Of a stretch of DNA of 64,000 bases, positions 44,148 through 55,414 are shown in pieces. How positions within the stretch are numbered: the stretch's first letter is position 1; every line of letters starts with the position of its first letter. Made by a program: the position numbers and the translations under genes. The stretch is from NCBI GenBank assembly GCA_017999835.1, contig JAGNLA010000004.1:62001-126000 (forward strand), read 5' to 3'. The stretch is from Caldisericia bacterium. Lineage in GTDB: Bacteria > Caldisericota > Caldisericia > JAAYUI01. Below the pieces are notes generated by a model. That model worked only from the letters and a program-made list of their open reading frames with translations, made no database searches and was not told the DNA's origin.

Positions 44148-46436
44148 TCAGTTGGTCTCGAAGATATTGATGACCTCACCGTTTTGCAGGCTAATTGATC
44201 CCAGCCAGGCAGGTTTTTTGTTTGTGTCGGAATTGCTTGAATCCAGAAAGCCATTTGTCGAAAAAAATACTGTCGATTGAGATTCGCCGACATCTAGCAT
44301 AAAAGATTCTTCTGGAGCAATGTCCAAAACAATTGGTTCCTTCAGCTTTGCGCAAACCAGACTCACAGAGGGTTCAACCCAGCATTCGCCTTTAAGTGTT
44401 GTTTTGCCAATGTTTTTTATAACGATTCTGCCTGAATCATTTGAAATTGAAAACTTTGCAGATTCAACAACTTCATAAATATTGATTTGGTTGCCCCTAT
44501 CCTGGCGAATGCACGTTTTGCCATTCACCGTTACAATCGTTGTACCAAACATTGATTCCGGCAGTTCCTGACAGAATCTCCCATCGCGGTCGAACAGAAG
44601 ATTATCGGCTAGCAGCAAACCGTTTGAAGCTGAGTATTTCCCATACTTGTCTATTGCTTTTGCGTCAAGGATTTTCTCTGTCAGCTTCCCTTTTATGAAT
44701 GTTTTGAAGGTCTGGCCATTAACCATGTAGAGTGTATCCTTGTCCGAACCAGCAATTTGACCGGCGTTCTCATCCAAAACCTTGCATGTTGATGGTTCAA
44801 TAACCATGGAATCGCCGCCAAAGAAAACAACAAGCAAACCCCCGGCAAAGCAGAATTGGGAGTGTTCTTTTGCTTCAATCGATTTTGCAATGTTTGTCCC
44901 AAGGTTTAGCACCTTGATGTGGGTTTTGTCACTGTAGAAAGCCAGAAACCTGTCGGACTGGCAAAAATATGAATGCCCTTGATAAACATTTGACTGGTAA
45001 ACCTTTGACCACCCATTGTTGATGTGTTTGAATAATGTTGCTGTCTGTCCATTTTCCACCCAGGCATAAACAATGCACTTGAAAACAAAAGGCTTTATCA
45101 GATTCTCATTGCCATCCGGCAATTCATCCAATTGTGAAACTTTCCCGTCCCAGTCAAAACGCCTCAGAATTCTCTGATAACCCTGTCCGGCAACATCGAG
45201 CGACAGCACGCAGCTGTCGCTTGGAAAAATGAAAGGCATGAGGTGACCTTTGTCAATACTGATATTTACAGACTTTTTCGGGTTAGACAGCCCAAAAACT
45301 CTGACAGCAGATTCATCCATGACCGGTTCCCAGAAAAAACCATTGCCCAAATCCTGGGTGCTTGTCACAAATTCCTTTTCCCAAAGCATCTCTTTGCTCA
45401 TGCTGTCAAAGCAGGACATCTGGGCAGAATCAAAAAACAGGATGTGTCTGTCATTCTCATAAAATCCCCATCTTTGAGAATGAATTTGGCTTATTTGGTG
45501 GCTGAAATACACTTCTGCTGTCATTGGATCAATTATCTGGGCACTTCTTTCTCTGTCATTCCAGCACAGGAAAAGACCGTTGCAGATGCCTCGGGTGTAG
45601 CTTCCCTGTGGCATGTCAAGATTATCATTTTCTTCTTTCCCTGTTTTAAGATCAATGGATTTCCAATCCAACTCGTTCTCAGGTAGAAAATAAACCCTCC
45701 CAGAATCAAGCATAATCGATTCATTGTCAAACTTTCGAACACTTTCCATCTTGTCAATATCTATCAGGAATTTGCCCACAAGGAGAAAGTTTTCCCATCT
45801 TTGACATCTGAAAAACCCAACATCCTGAATCGAAAGCTTTAGCTGACCAGTCAATAGACCGTAGAAATGACAGGCATTGCCAACATTTACCAGCAACAGA
45901 TCGTCAATTGCTTCCGCTCTAGGCAGGTTTTCGTTGGTTGGAACAGCAATCTCATTCTCCCAGAGCATGTTTTTGTTGTTTGCATTCCAAACTGAAAACA
46001 ACGCTTTGTCATCATTATTTTTAAGAAACCTGCAAAACAGGCCATCGTTTAGCCTTAGAGCTTGCGAACTGTCTGTTGAAATGAACTCGTCGCCATTCCA
46101 GTTTTGGGTGAAAGTGAAACTTTTCACTGACAGGTCGCCATCCGGCAGTCGTAGATACGTTTGGCTAGGAGTGTCGTCTTCAAAATCCTCAGCCTGGGTT
46201 GGTTCGCCTGTCTGCACGTCAAGAAACGACAAACCATCGGAATCTTTTGTGACCACATATTTGTCAGTGAGTCGGTAGATGCTTGGTGTGACAAGCAGGG
46301 GTTTGCCAACGGATAATGGAGGATTAACAATGTTTCCCTCGGATCCATAGGCAGCACTGGACAAAATGACGAAACCAATGAGCCATGCAAAGAGAGCTCT
46401 CTTCAATATAGGCTTTCCTAAGGAGCCTTGTTTCAT
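44148..46436 (-). CDS. Propeller array paralogue 1: secreted beta-propeller protein, most divergent tail
   Basis: The 762-residue protein has a long signal sequence (MKQGSLGKPILKRALFAWLI ... AAYG). Its units include the array blade NDRHILFFDSAQMSCFDSMS and FLDVQTGEPTQAEDFEDDTP. The terminal domain is recognisable (KFSISNDSGRIVIKNIGKTT, FFSTNGFLDSSNSDTNKKPA) but lacks the final Trp-Gly. It is first in the array in transcription order. No promoter was identified with confidence in 46437-46520. Confidence 0.72.
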   Translation of the reverse strand: MKQGSLGKPILKRALFAWLIGFVILSSAAYGSEGNIVNPPLSVGKPLLVTPSIYRLTDKYVVTKDSDGLSFLDVQTGEPTQAEDFEDDTPSQTYLRLPDGDLSVKSFTFTQNWNGDEFISTDSSQALRLNDGLFCRFLKNNDDKALFSVWNANNKNMLWENEIAVPTNENLPRAEAIDDLLLVNVGNACHFYGLLTGQLKLSIQDVGFFRCQRWENFLLVGKFLIDIDKMESVRKFDNESIMLDSGRVYFLPENELDWKSIDLKTGKEENDNLDMPQGSYTRGICNGLFLCWNDRERSAQIIDPMTAEVYFSHQISQIHSQRWGFYENDRHILFFDSAQMSCFDSMSKEMLWEKEFVTSTQDLGNGFFWEPVMDESAVRVFGLSNPKKSVNISIDKGHLMPFIFPSDSCVLSLDVAGQGYQRILRRFDWDGKVSQLDELPDGNENLIKPFVFKCIVYAWVENGQTATLFKHINNGWSKVYQSNVYQGHSYFCQSDRFLAFYSDKTHIKVLNLGTNIAKSIEAKEHSQFCFAGGLLVVFFGGDSMVIEPSTCKVLDENAGQIAGSDKDTLYMVNGQTFKTFIKGKLTEKILDAKAIDKYGKYSASNGLLLADNLLFDRDGRFCQELPESMFGTTIVTVNGKTCIRQDRGNQINIYEVVESAKFSISNDSGRIVIKNIGKTTLKGECWVEPSVSLVCAKLKEPIVLDIAPEESFMLDVGESQSTVFFSTNGFLDSSNSDTNKKPAWLGSISLQNGEVINIFETN

Positions 46437-46520
46437 AGTGCCAAACCATCCCCATACTCAAGCATTGTTTGCTAGACAATACCGGTTGGCAGAATAAAAA
46501 GTTCACGAAAGCTCGGATGC

Positions 46521-47213
46521 TCAGGAGTTCTGTAGTTTTGCCAGCCTTTCCCTCATGTCAGCAATCTTTGGGTTGTCCATCTCGGTCAGTTTCTCAAACT
46601 CAGCCATTGTTTGCGGCGAGACTGTCATGTTCTTGCCAAACTCCGTTCCCAGCTTTTCCATCATTTGATAGTATTCTTTGAACTCTGTGCAGTTTATGTC
46701 GGCAGACAAACCGGCTGAGTTGGTGACAAAAAAGTCGGCTGCGTAAGCCTTGCCAAAGATGTGCTGGAACGAAAGTTTCATGCCGCCAAAATAACTCTTC
46801 TGCGGATAACCGCAGGCACCGATTAGTACAAACTTTATTTTATCAATCCAGTCCTGGGTTGCTTTGCCGTACATCTTGAGCACCGTTTGGTAAAACATCG
46901 GCATGTGCCTGTCCAGATAATCCTTTGTTTTGCCTGGCACCATGAAAAAGTAGAGCGGAACAGACATAACCACAAGATTTGCGTTTGAGAGGAGGTCGAG
47001 TATGCCTGCCATGTCATCGTTTTGAACGCATTTTCCAGGAGTAGCCGACCAGCAGCTCTTGCAACCGATGCAATGGTTGATTTCCTTTTCGTAAATTACA
47101 ATTTCAGATGTTTGCCAACCGCCTGCTTCCAGTCCTTTTCCAAAACTTGAACCAAGCCTGTAAGAAGCGGAATCTTTCTTGTTCGGGCTGCCGTATACCA
47201 TCACTGCGTTCAT
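46521..47213 (-). CDS. Iron-sulfur flavoprotein / NAD(P)H-dependent FMN reductase family protein
   Basis: GGAGG at 47216-47220 fits ATG 47213 (MNAVMVYGSPNKKDSASYRL); an ATG at 47225 overlaps that site. The 230-residue flavodoxin-fold protein has the FMN phosphate loop GSPNKKDSAS. A compact cysteine cluster HCIGCKSCWSATPGKCVQ (C-X2-C-X2-C-X7-C) is seen in iron-sulfur flavoproteins and could hold a [4Fe-4S] cluster. VPLYFFMVPGKTKDYLDR contacts the flavin in relatives. It probably transfers electrons or reduces quinone-like or nitro compounds; the substrate is unknown. It is 84 bp upstream of the propeller array on the same strand. Confidence 0.85.
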   Translation of the reverse strand: MNAVMVYGSPNKKDSASYRLGSSFGKGLEAGGWQTSEIVIYEKEINHCIGCKSCWSATPGKCVQNDDMAGILDLLSNANLVVMSVPLYFFMVPGKTKDYLDRHMPMFYQTVLKMYGKATQDWIDKIKFVLIGACGYPQKSYFGGMKLSFQHIFGKAYAADFFVTNSAGLSADINCTEFKEYYQMMEKLGTEFGKNMTVSPQTMAEFEKLTEMDNPKIADMRERLAKLQNS

Positions 47214-47261
47214 TTTGTCCTCCATAAAACATTTCCAAATATTATCTTAGTTTCTCAACCA

Positions 47262-48023
47262 TTAGTTTAAGTCAAGCTCCTGGCCATACAGCTTCTCATA
47301 CTCTGTTGCCAGATATTGTTTTATCACGCCGTCAAAATCTGGGTATGCCATTGCCGGGCCATCTGGTTGGGTCGCATAGGCTTCAAAATACTCATAGACC
47401 TCTTTAAATGCCGAGTCGATGCCATAAATCATCTCAAGGTCGCCACCGGATTGCCTGAGGTTGTTTTTTATCCGCTCAACACTGTCTTTATAGTCTTTGC
47501 CAATCTGAGTCAGGTTCTTTTTTGCCAAATCCCTGTCAGCCTGGTCGATTGACTCGGTTGGCACACCTTTTCTAAACGGCAGTTCCTGACGCCATTTGTT
47601 CTCAGTCAGCTTCAAAGCCTGCACACAGGCCATGTCGTTTACAAGACAGCCCATATCATAGGTAAGTCCTGCCCCTTCAACCTCAGAGAGAAACTGGTCG
47701 TCCTTGTCCGGTGCAATTGGCAGGTTTCTGCCATGAGCCAGGCAAACGGCCAGCTTGACGTCTAGGGCAAGGTCTTTGCCCAGCATCTTGACCATCCCCC
47801 TTGGCACTGGCAGGTTGCACACGGCAACATCGCCCTCCGGGAGCTTGCCAATGCGAAAATCCGAACCGACAATCTCAACTTGTGCCTGTGCCTGGGTGAA
47901 TGCAGAGACTGAGGCCAGTTTGAACTGCATGATGGATTCATCGGTAATGTATTTGTTGTTCGAAGTGCCACAGCCAGCCAGCGCAATGACTGTCAGGATG
48001 ACCATAAATGTTATTTTTCTCAC
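47262..48023 (-). CDS. Lipoprotein of unknown function
   Basis: GTG 48023 gives MRKITFMVILTVIALAGCGT, a clean lipoprotein signal (lipobox Leu-Ala-Gly-Cys); an in-frame TTG at 48059 would bury it. The mature part of about 235 residues is soluble, with four Cys (VCLAHGRN; YDMGCLVNDMACVQALKLTE) and a helical second half. No family was recognised. A weak promoter-like TTGATT - 17 bp - CAAAAT lies seven bases before the GTG. It is divergent from pyrG. Confidence 0.7.
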   Translation of the reverse strand: MRKITFMVILTVIALAGCGTSNNKYITDESIMQFKLASVSAFTQAQAQVEIVGSDFRIGKLPEGDVAVCNLPVPRGMVKMLGKDLALDVKLAVCLAHGRNLPIAPDKDDQFLSEVEGAGLTYDMGCLVNDMACVQALKLTENKWRQELPFRKGVPTESIDQADRDLAKKNLTQIGKDYKDSVERIKNNLRQSGGDLEMIYGIDSAFKEVYEYFEAYATQPDGPAMAYPDFDGVIKQYLATEYEKLYGQELDLN

Positions 48024-48062
48024 ATTTGATATTTTGTACCAATTTCTTTTGGCAATCAACCG

Positions 48063-49741
<1,679 letters not shown>

Positions 49742-52700
49742 ATGGGTCCAACAACAATCTACATCAAGGGCGCAAGGGTTCACAACCTAAAAAATATTGA
49801 CCTGACCTTGCCCAAAAACAGTCTCGTAGTCGTCACAGGTTTGTCAGGTTCTGGCAAGTCCTCACTGGCATTCGACACGCTCTACGCCGAAGGCCAGAGG
49901 CGTTACGTCGAGTCGCTTTCAGCCTATGCCAGACAGTTCATCGGCATGATGGAAAAGCCCGATGTTGACTACATCGAAGGTTTATCACCATCAATATCTA
50001 TCGACCAAAAGACAGGCTCAAGAAACCCAAGGTCAACCGTTGGCACGATGACCGAGATTTACGACTACCTCAGGCTTCTGATGGCACGCATCGGCACGCC
50101 TCACTGCCCACAATGTGGCAAAGAGATCAAGCAAACAACGATTCAGCAGATGGTTGACTACCTCCTTACAAGCCATGCAGGCTCAAGGGTCACTGTTCTT
50201 GGCCCTCTGGCGCGTCAGCGCAAGGGTCAGTACAAGGATGTCATCGAAAAGATGCGCAAGGCTGGTTACAACAAAATGCGCGTCGACGGCATCATGGCCG
50301 ACCTTTCCGAGCCAATCGAGCTTGACAAGAACCTCAAGCACGACCTTGAAGTCGTGGTCGACAGGATAATGTCTGACGACGAATCCAAAACCAGGCTGGC
50401 AGACTCGCTTGAAACTGCGCTCAAGCTTGGCGAGGGAGTACTCAAAGTCCAGATTCAAAAAAACAGGGACGACGAACCTCTTGAGCTGACGTTCTCCGAG
50501 AACTTCGCCTGTCCGGACTGCGGAATCGCCATTGAAGAGATTGAACCCAGAATTTTCTCGTTCAACTCACCGTTTGGCGCTTGCCCTGCCTGTGACGGCT
50601 TGGGTCACAAACTCGAAGTCTCGCCTGACCTTATCGTTCCAAATTCCGACCTTTCAATTGCCGAAGGGGCAATCCAGGTCAGCGGTTTCAACGCTGTTGA
50701 CGGGATGAGCATAGGCATAATCAAGCAAATTGCAGAACACTTCGGTGGAGACGCCAACACCCCCTGGAAAAAACTCCCGGAGGAAGTGAAAAAAAAGATT
50801 CTCTATGGCGACACCAAGAAAACCATAACCATCGAGTGGAAAGATTCGTTTGGCGACAAGCACACTCGTCGCGTCTACCACGAAGGCATCATCCCATCAG
50901 TCGAAAGACGCTGGAAACAGACCGGTTCTGATGGAGTCAGGGAAGCGTATGAACAGTACATGGTCGAGGTTCCGTGCAATGTCTGTGGTGGAAGGCGACT
51001 CAAGCCCGAAGCGCTTGCTGTCACAATCAATGACAAAAACATCGCCGAACTTGCCGCCCTGTCAATAACAAAAGCATTTGACACCTTCGACAGCCTCAAA
51101 CTGACAGACCGTCAGGCGACCATTGCAAAACAGATTCTCAAGGAAATAAAATCCAGGCTGAAGTTCCTCATCGATGTCGGACTCAGCTATCTCAGCCTTG
51201 AGCGAGCATCGGCAACGCTTGCCGGAGGCGAAGCCCAGAGGCTAAGGCTTGCAACTCAGATAGGTTCAGGTCTGGGCGGCGTTCTCTACGTTCTTGACGA
51301 ACCGTCAATCGGCCTCCACCCACGCGACAACGGCAGGCTGCTTGCCACACTCAAACGTCTGCGAGACCTTGGAAACACTCTTGTTGTGGTCGAGCACGAT
51401 GAAGAAACGATGCGCAACGCTGACTTCATTGTCGACATCGGCCCAGGTGCCGGTGTCCATGGTGGTCATGTCGTTGCAACCGGCACACTTGATGACATCT
51501 GCAAAGCTCCCGAGTCACTGACAGGAGCATATCTTAGTGGTAAAACTGCCATCCCGGTACCCAAAGAACGCAGGGAGGGCAACGGACGGTTTATAAAAGT
51601 CATTGGCGCAACCGAGCACAACCTCAAAAACATTGATATTTCAATCCCGCTTGGGACGTTTACCGTAGTAACGGGCGTTTCCGGCTCTGGCAAATCCACG
51701 CTCATCACTGATGTCTTGCACAAGAGCCTGTCGCGTGAGCTCTACCGTTCCCGTGATATCCCTGGAAAATGCAAAGAGATTGAAGGCATTGAAAACATAG
51801 ACAAAGTCGTGGTTGTTGACCAGTCGCCAATCGGCAGGACGCCTCGGTCGAACCCTGCCACCTACACTGGAATGTTTGGCGTCATCCGCGACATCTACTC
51901 CAGATTGCCAGAAAGCAAGGCCAGAGGCTACGAACCTGGACGTTTCAGCTTTAACGTCAAGGGTGGACGCTGCGAAGCCTGCGAAGGTGATGGCGTCAAC
52001 AAGATAGAAATGCAGTTTCTTTCTGACGTCTACGTCACTTGTGAGGTTTGCAAGGGCAAGCGCTTCAACCGCGAAACACTGGAGATAAAATTCAAAGGCA
52101 AGAGCATCTCTGACATCCTTGACCTGACAGTCGAGGAAGCGCTCGAGGTGTTTGAAAATATTCCTCAAATCCACAGAAAACTTGAGATGCTTGATGAAGT
52201 AGGCCTCGGTTACATAAAACTGGGTCAACAGGCAACAACACTCTCAGGTGGCGAGGCTCAAAGAATCAAGCTTACAGCCGAGCTTGCCAAGCGTGGAACA
52301 GGTCGGACACTCTACATCCTTGATGAGCCGACCACCGGCCTCCACATGGCAGACGTGCACAAACTCGTCGAGGTGCTGGACAAGCTGGTTTCAAAAGGCA
52401 ACACCGTGCTAGTCATCGAACATGATCTGGACGTCATAAAATCGGCCGACTATGTAATCGACCTTGGTCCTGAGGGCGGAGATGGCGGTGGACAGCTGGT
52501 TGCGTTTGGCGCTCCTGAGGAAGTGGCTGCTGTTGAAGGTTCCTACACCGGTCAATACCTCAAAAAGCTCCTGCCGGCAAAATCCATTGGCAAGGTAAGA
52601 CGAATTCCTTCGTTTGTTCCTGACTTTGCAGCCGGACTCCCGCCTATGCCGGCCAAGAAAAAACCACGCTCTCCAAGGGTGCCCAAGGACTGGATCGACG

Positions 52701-52768
52701 GCACGAGTGATTTTGTCACCGACTCGCAGGAAGAAGTCGACACAACGTTTGTTGAGGATGTCGGGTAG
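49742..52768 (+). CDS. uvrA: Excinuclease ABC subunit A
   Basis: UvrA recognises DNA damage in nucleotide excision repair. The 1008-residue protein has two ABC ATPase modules (Walker A GLSGSGKS at 33-40 and GVSGSGKS near 645) and signatures [20 protein letters not shown] and [20 protein letters not shown]. Zinc modules are [12 protein letters not shown]...CPACDGLG and CEACEGDG...[10 protein letters not shown]-terminal extension of about 50 residues ([20 protein letters not shown]...) is longer than in many homologues. Its last 93 bases recur at 55296-55388. Its ATG directly follows the pyrG stop. Confidence 0.98.
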   Translation: MGPTTIYIKGARVHNLKNIDLTLPKNSLVVVTGLSGSGKSSLAFDTLYAEGQRRYVESLSAYARQFIGMMEKPDVDYIEGLSPSISIDQKTGSRNPRSTVGTMTEIYDYLRLLMARIGTPHCPQCGKEIKQTTIQQMVDYLLTSHAGSRVTVLGPLARQRKGQYKDVIEKMRKAGYNKMRVDGIMADLSEPIELDKNLKHDLEVVVDRIMSDDESKTRLADSLETALKLGEGVLKVQIQKNRDDEPLELTFSENFACPDCGIAIEEIEPRIFSFNSPFGACPACDGLGHKLEVSPDLIVPNSDLSIAEGAIQVSGFNAVDGMSIGIIKQIAEHFGGDANTPWKKLPEEVKKKILYGDTKKTITIEWKDSFGDKHTRRVYHEGIIPSVERRWKQTGSDGVREAYEQYMVEVPCNVCGGRRLKPEALAVTINDKNIAELAALSITKAFDTFDSLKLTDRQATIAKQILKEIKSRLKFLIDVGLSYLSLERASATLAGGEAQRLRLATQIGSGLGGVLYVLDEPSIGLHPRDNGRLLATLKRLRDLGNTLVVVEHDEETMRNADFIVDIGPGAGVHGGHVVATGTLDDICKAPESLTGAYLSGKTAIPVPKERREGNGRFIKVIGATEHNLKNIDISIPLGTFTVVTGVSGSGKSTLITDVLHKSLSRELYRSRDIPGKCKEIEGIENIDKVVVVDQSPIGRTPRSNPATYTGMFGVIRDIYSRLPESKARGYEPGRFSFNVKGGRCEACEGDGVNKIEMQFLSDVYVTCEVCKGKRFNRETLEIKFKGKSISDILDLTVEEALEVFENIPQIHRKLEMLDEVGLGYIKLGQQATTLSGGEAQRIKLTAELAKRGTGRTLYILDEPTTGLHMADVHKLVEVLDKLVSKGNTVLVIEHDLDVIKSADYVIDLGPEGGDGGGQLVAFGAPEEVAAVEGSYTGQYLKKLLPAKSIGKVRRIPSFVPDFAAGLPPMPAKKKPRSPRVPKDWIDGTSDFVTDSQEEVDTTFVEDVG
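52675..52767. repeat. Duplicated uvrA 3' end, copy A (in uvrA)
   Basis: These 93 bases match 55296-55388 without gaps except at four positions; the stop codon also differs (TAG versus TAA). Three mismatches are synonymous and one is Glu to Asp, all at third codon positions. Confidence 0.95.
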
Positions 52769-52791
52769 GTTATTAAAAAAGATACTCCTTT

Positions 52792-55212
52792 TTATTTCTT
52801 TCCAGCAGCTATCATGTCTAGATCAAGTGCAGTAATCTTCAGGGTTGTTTTAATTTCTTCAAGAAGACTAAAATCTTCGGTTCTTATTTTGGGTGAATAC
52901 ACTAGACATAAACTCCCGGCAATATCTGCAACTGATTCGTTTTTTAATTCATAAAGTAGTTTTCCGTTCTTTAGATCAAATATTTTGTTGTCTGTGAGAA
53001 GGAGCTTATCTTTATAAAGCTTTACCTGGGAAGTGTTGGATTCAACCGACCAAAGTTTTTTCCAAGTCTTTGAATCGTAAACTCCTATCATGTCTATAAG
53101 CATTTCACATCCACATCCGTCACTACAGGAAATGGTATACTTGGAACAATAAATATAATCCGATGCACATCCCACCGACAAACTTTGGCTAAAGATGTTC
53201 CTTTTTGGATCATCGTTTTTCATCTCAAGCTTTATGCCAGTTTTCTTTAGTATCTCGACTTTGTCTAAATTAGTGCATTCTTTGATTTTCTTATCTATCT
53301 TTGACTCATCACAATAACGTCCTTGTCCTTCAATAGTTATTTCCTGTTTTCCTTCGGGGATGGCATTCTTCGTTGTTTCAGTTATTGTATTGGAAGCCAA
53401 ATTGATTCTTTTAACAGGTTTATCTGAATAGTCCCCGTTTTCAACATAATATAGATACTCGTCTGACATCCAGAATTCATCGTAGGTAGACAACGACATG
53501 CCTGTTTCAAATACCAACTCGCCATCGCTGGTTATTAATGCATACCTATAGAATATTTCTCCACGATTATTACCTAGCATGAATTTTAGTAGGATGTGTC
53601 CTGTTTTTAGCTGTACTATGTTAAAAGGACCTTCGTATTTTTTTAGATCAAGTGTGAACTTGATTGGATTATTGGAGGATGTTACTTCCGAATCCTTGGC
53701 CTTTGGACGGTCGATGGTTTTCTTGCCTGTTGCAGCTTCAATTCTAGTAACATTACCGGTATTGTCTGTCAATACGAATTCCCTGTCTGTGACTTCTTTT
53801 ATCCACAATGCTTCTTTAACTATACTCCACACTTCCAGACCTGTCATTGAATCGATTCCTGTGTATGTTGACCCTGTGTCGATAATTATTGTGTTGCCCA
53901 CCTTCAAAAAACGCTTCTCCCTGTTATCGGGAAACATTATTGGGTTTGCGCTATGTGGTGATTTACCGACATATGCTCCGTTTTTTATAAACGAAATGCT
54001 GTTATCATAATAGCCCATTGTCACTTTGCCATCATTTTTAAGCTGCAGAAGGTTAGATGATTCGTTGCTTGCATGCTCGATTAATTCTACTGCATTCATT
54101 GTAGAACAGTAAATGCTTCTTGTACTAGAAGAAACATAATATACACGGTCATAAGCTGTTTGAACGATGCCATTTGAGCTAACAGTGAATAATATTTCAC
54201 CATTGCTTGAATCCAGGCACCATCTTCCTACGAATAATTTTCCGTTACAGTACGCAGGCGTATAATTACAACCTCGTTCATAACCCCAAACTCCTGTCCC
54301 TGTTGTTACATCTACACAGAACGTGTTTGAAAAGCAAGTAGCATAAAGTTTTTTTTCGTTTATACAAAACGATAGCGCATAAAAGCTAGAATTATCATAA
54401 ATCCATAACACATTACCTTTGCTTGAATCTATACAAACTATTTTTCCATTATCGGTTGAAAATATCAAACGATTATCGACCAGTACGACCTTTTGTATAA
54501 CGAACCAGGAAAACTCTGAACCCAGATCATTTGGTCGAATTTGATATTTCTTTTGATCGACATCCCAAACTTTTTCTCGATTTGTAATATCAATACAATG
54601 AAAGGCATTTTTTGAGAGATAATAAAGATTGTTAGCATCAACAACAATATTGCTCAATATCTTATCTTCAGTATCATGATTCCAAATTATCTTGCCAGTT
54701 GCCAGATCGCAACAATATATGTTTGAGTTCTCGCACCCAAAATAAACTTTATCGTCAACAATTGTTAAAGGTGCAACCGTTGGAAAGTTTATCTCCGATT
54801 TCCATTTCGTTTCACCAGTGTTAATATCGATAGCTACAAGTCTTTTATCTGGAGTTTCATGTACTATTATATTATCTTTTATTGCGCTATTTTTGAATAG
54901 ATAACCTTTGTTTGTCCAAATTTGTTCACCCGTGATGGCATCTAGACAGTAATAGTCTGTGTATGTTGATATCAATATTTTATTGCAACCAATTACAAAA
55001 TCTATGCTTAACAACTTATTGTTGGAACTAGTATACATCCATGCAAATACTTCATCAGGAGTATCTGCATTCTTATCGCTTGAAATGTTTTTCTCATTCA
55101 ATCCGGAATTCTTAACAACCGGTTTTAGTTCAGGCTTACTTGCGCTATCGCTTATACATGAAACTGAATAGAACATCATCAATGCAACACAAATGCAATA
55201 CAGTTTCCTCAT
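52792..55212 (-). CDS. PQQ-like beta-propeller lipoprotein
   Basis: The 806-residue protein has a lipoprotein signal (MRKLYCICVALMMFYSVSCI, lipobox Ser-Val-Ser-Cys) and a short Lys/Pro linker. PQQ-like repeats follow (YYCLDAITGEQIWTNKGYLF, LVAIDINTGETKWKSEINFP, CCDLATGKIIWNHDTEDKIL). It resembles the 63004 lipoprotein at its start (linker, then VFAWMY versus VVAWKY). GAGGAGG upstream supports ATG 55212. The whole gene lies between the two copies of the uvrA 3' end and looks more AT-rich than its neighbours, consistent with insertion from elsewhere. Confidence 0.8.
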   Translation of the reverse strand: MRKLYCICVALMMFYSVSCISDSASKPELKPVVKNSGLNEKNISSDKNADTPDEVFAWMYTSSNNKLLSIDFVIGCNKILISTYTDYYCLDAITGEQIWTNKGYLFKNSAIKDNIIVHETPDKRLVAIDINTGETKWKSEINFPTVAPLTIVDDKVYFGCENSNIYCCDLATGKIIWNHDTEDKILSNIVVDANNLYYLSKNAFHCIDITNREKVWDVDQKKYQIRPNDLGSEFSWFVIQKVVLVDNRLIFSTDNGKIVCIDSSKGNVLWIYDNSSFYALSFCINEKKLYATCFSNTFCVDVTTGTGVWGYERGCNYTPAYCNGKLFVGRWCLDSSNGEILFTVSSNGIVQTAYDRVYYVSSSTRSIYCSTMNAVELIEHASNESSNLLQLKNDGKVTMGYYDNSISFIKNGAYVGKSPHSANPIMFPDNREKRFLKVGNTIIIDTGSTYTGIDSMTGLEVWSIVKEALWIKEVTDREFVLTDNTGNVTRIEAATGKKTIDRPKAKDSEVTSSNNPIKFTLDLKKYEGPFNIVQLKTGHILLKFMLGNNRGEIFYRYALITSDGELVFETGMSLSTYDEFWMSDEYLYYVENGDYSDKPVKRINLASNTITETTKNAIPEGKQEITIEGQGRYCDESKIDKKIKECTNLDKVEILKKTGIKLEMKNDDPKRNIFSQSLSVGCASDYIYCSKYTISCSDGCGCEMLIDMIGVYDSKTWKKLWSVESNTSQVKLYKDKLLLTDNKIFDLKNGKLLYELKNESVADIAGSLCLVYSPKIRTEDFSLLEEIKTTLKITALDLDMIAAGKK

Positions 55213-55295
55213 ACAACCTCCTCATGCTCTGAATAAATAATATTAAGTATTTTAACTTATAAAAGCAATTTTTATCTGTTGATAAATTATTATCT

Positions 55296-55388
55296 AAGGG
55301 TGCCTAAGGACTGGATCGACGGCACAAGCGATTTTGTCACCGACTCGCAGGAAGACGTCGACACAACGTTTGTTGAGGATGTCGGGTA
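55296..55388. repeat. Duplicated uvrA 3' end, copy B (stranded)
   Basis: A detached copy of the last 31 uvrA codons. Its reading frame ends in its own stop (TAA 55387-55389), but no uvrA sequence precedes it. Similarity to copy A begins abruptly at 55296 and ends at the stop codon. It follows the lipoprotein gene and precedes the 3' end of the 55415 gene. Confidence 0.95.
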
Positions 55389-55414
55389 ATCGATTTCTTG
55401 GTTATTGTCTCAGT

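Noticed and set aside
29742-46436. Toxin, contact-inhibition or polymorphic-toxin locus
   Set aside because: Variable propellers with constant tails could suggest one, but no toxin domain, immunity gene or dedicated secretion gene was seen.
51641-52228. 195-codon minus-strand frame inside uvrA
   Set aside because: It is antisense to the conserved second ATPase module of uvrA and a by-product of its codon use.
52769-55295. Integrative element with recombinase between the uvrA end copies
   Set aside because: Only the lipoprotein gene is present; no integrase, transposase or terminal inverted repeat was seen, so only the duplication itself is reported.
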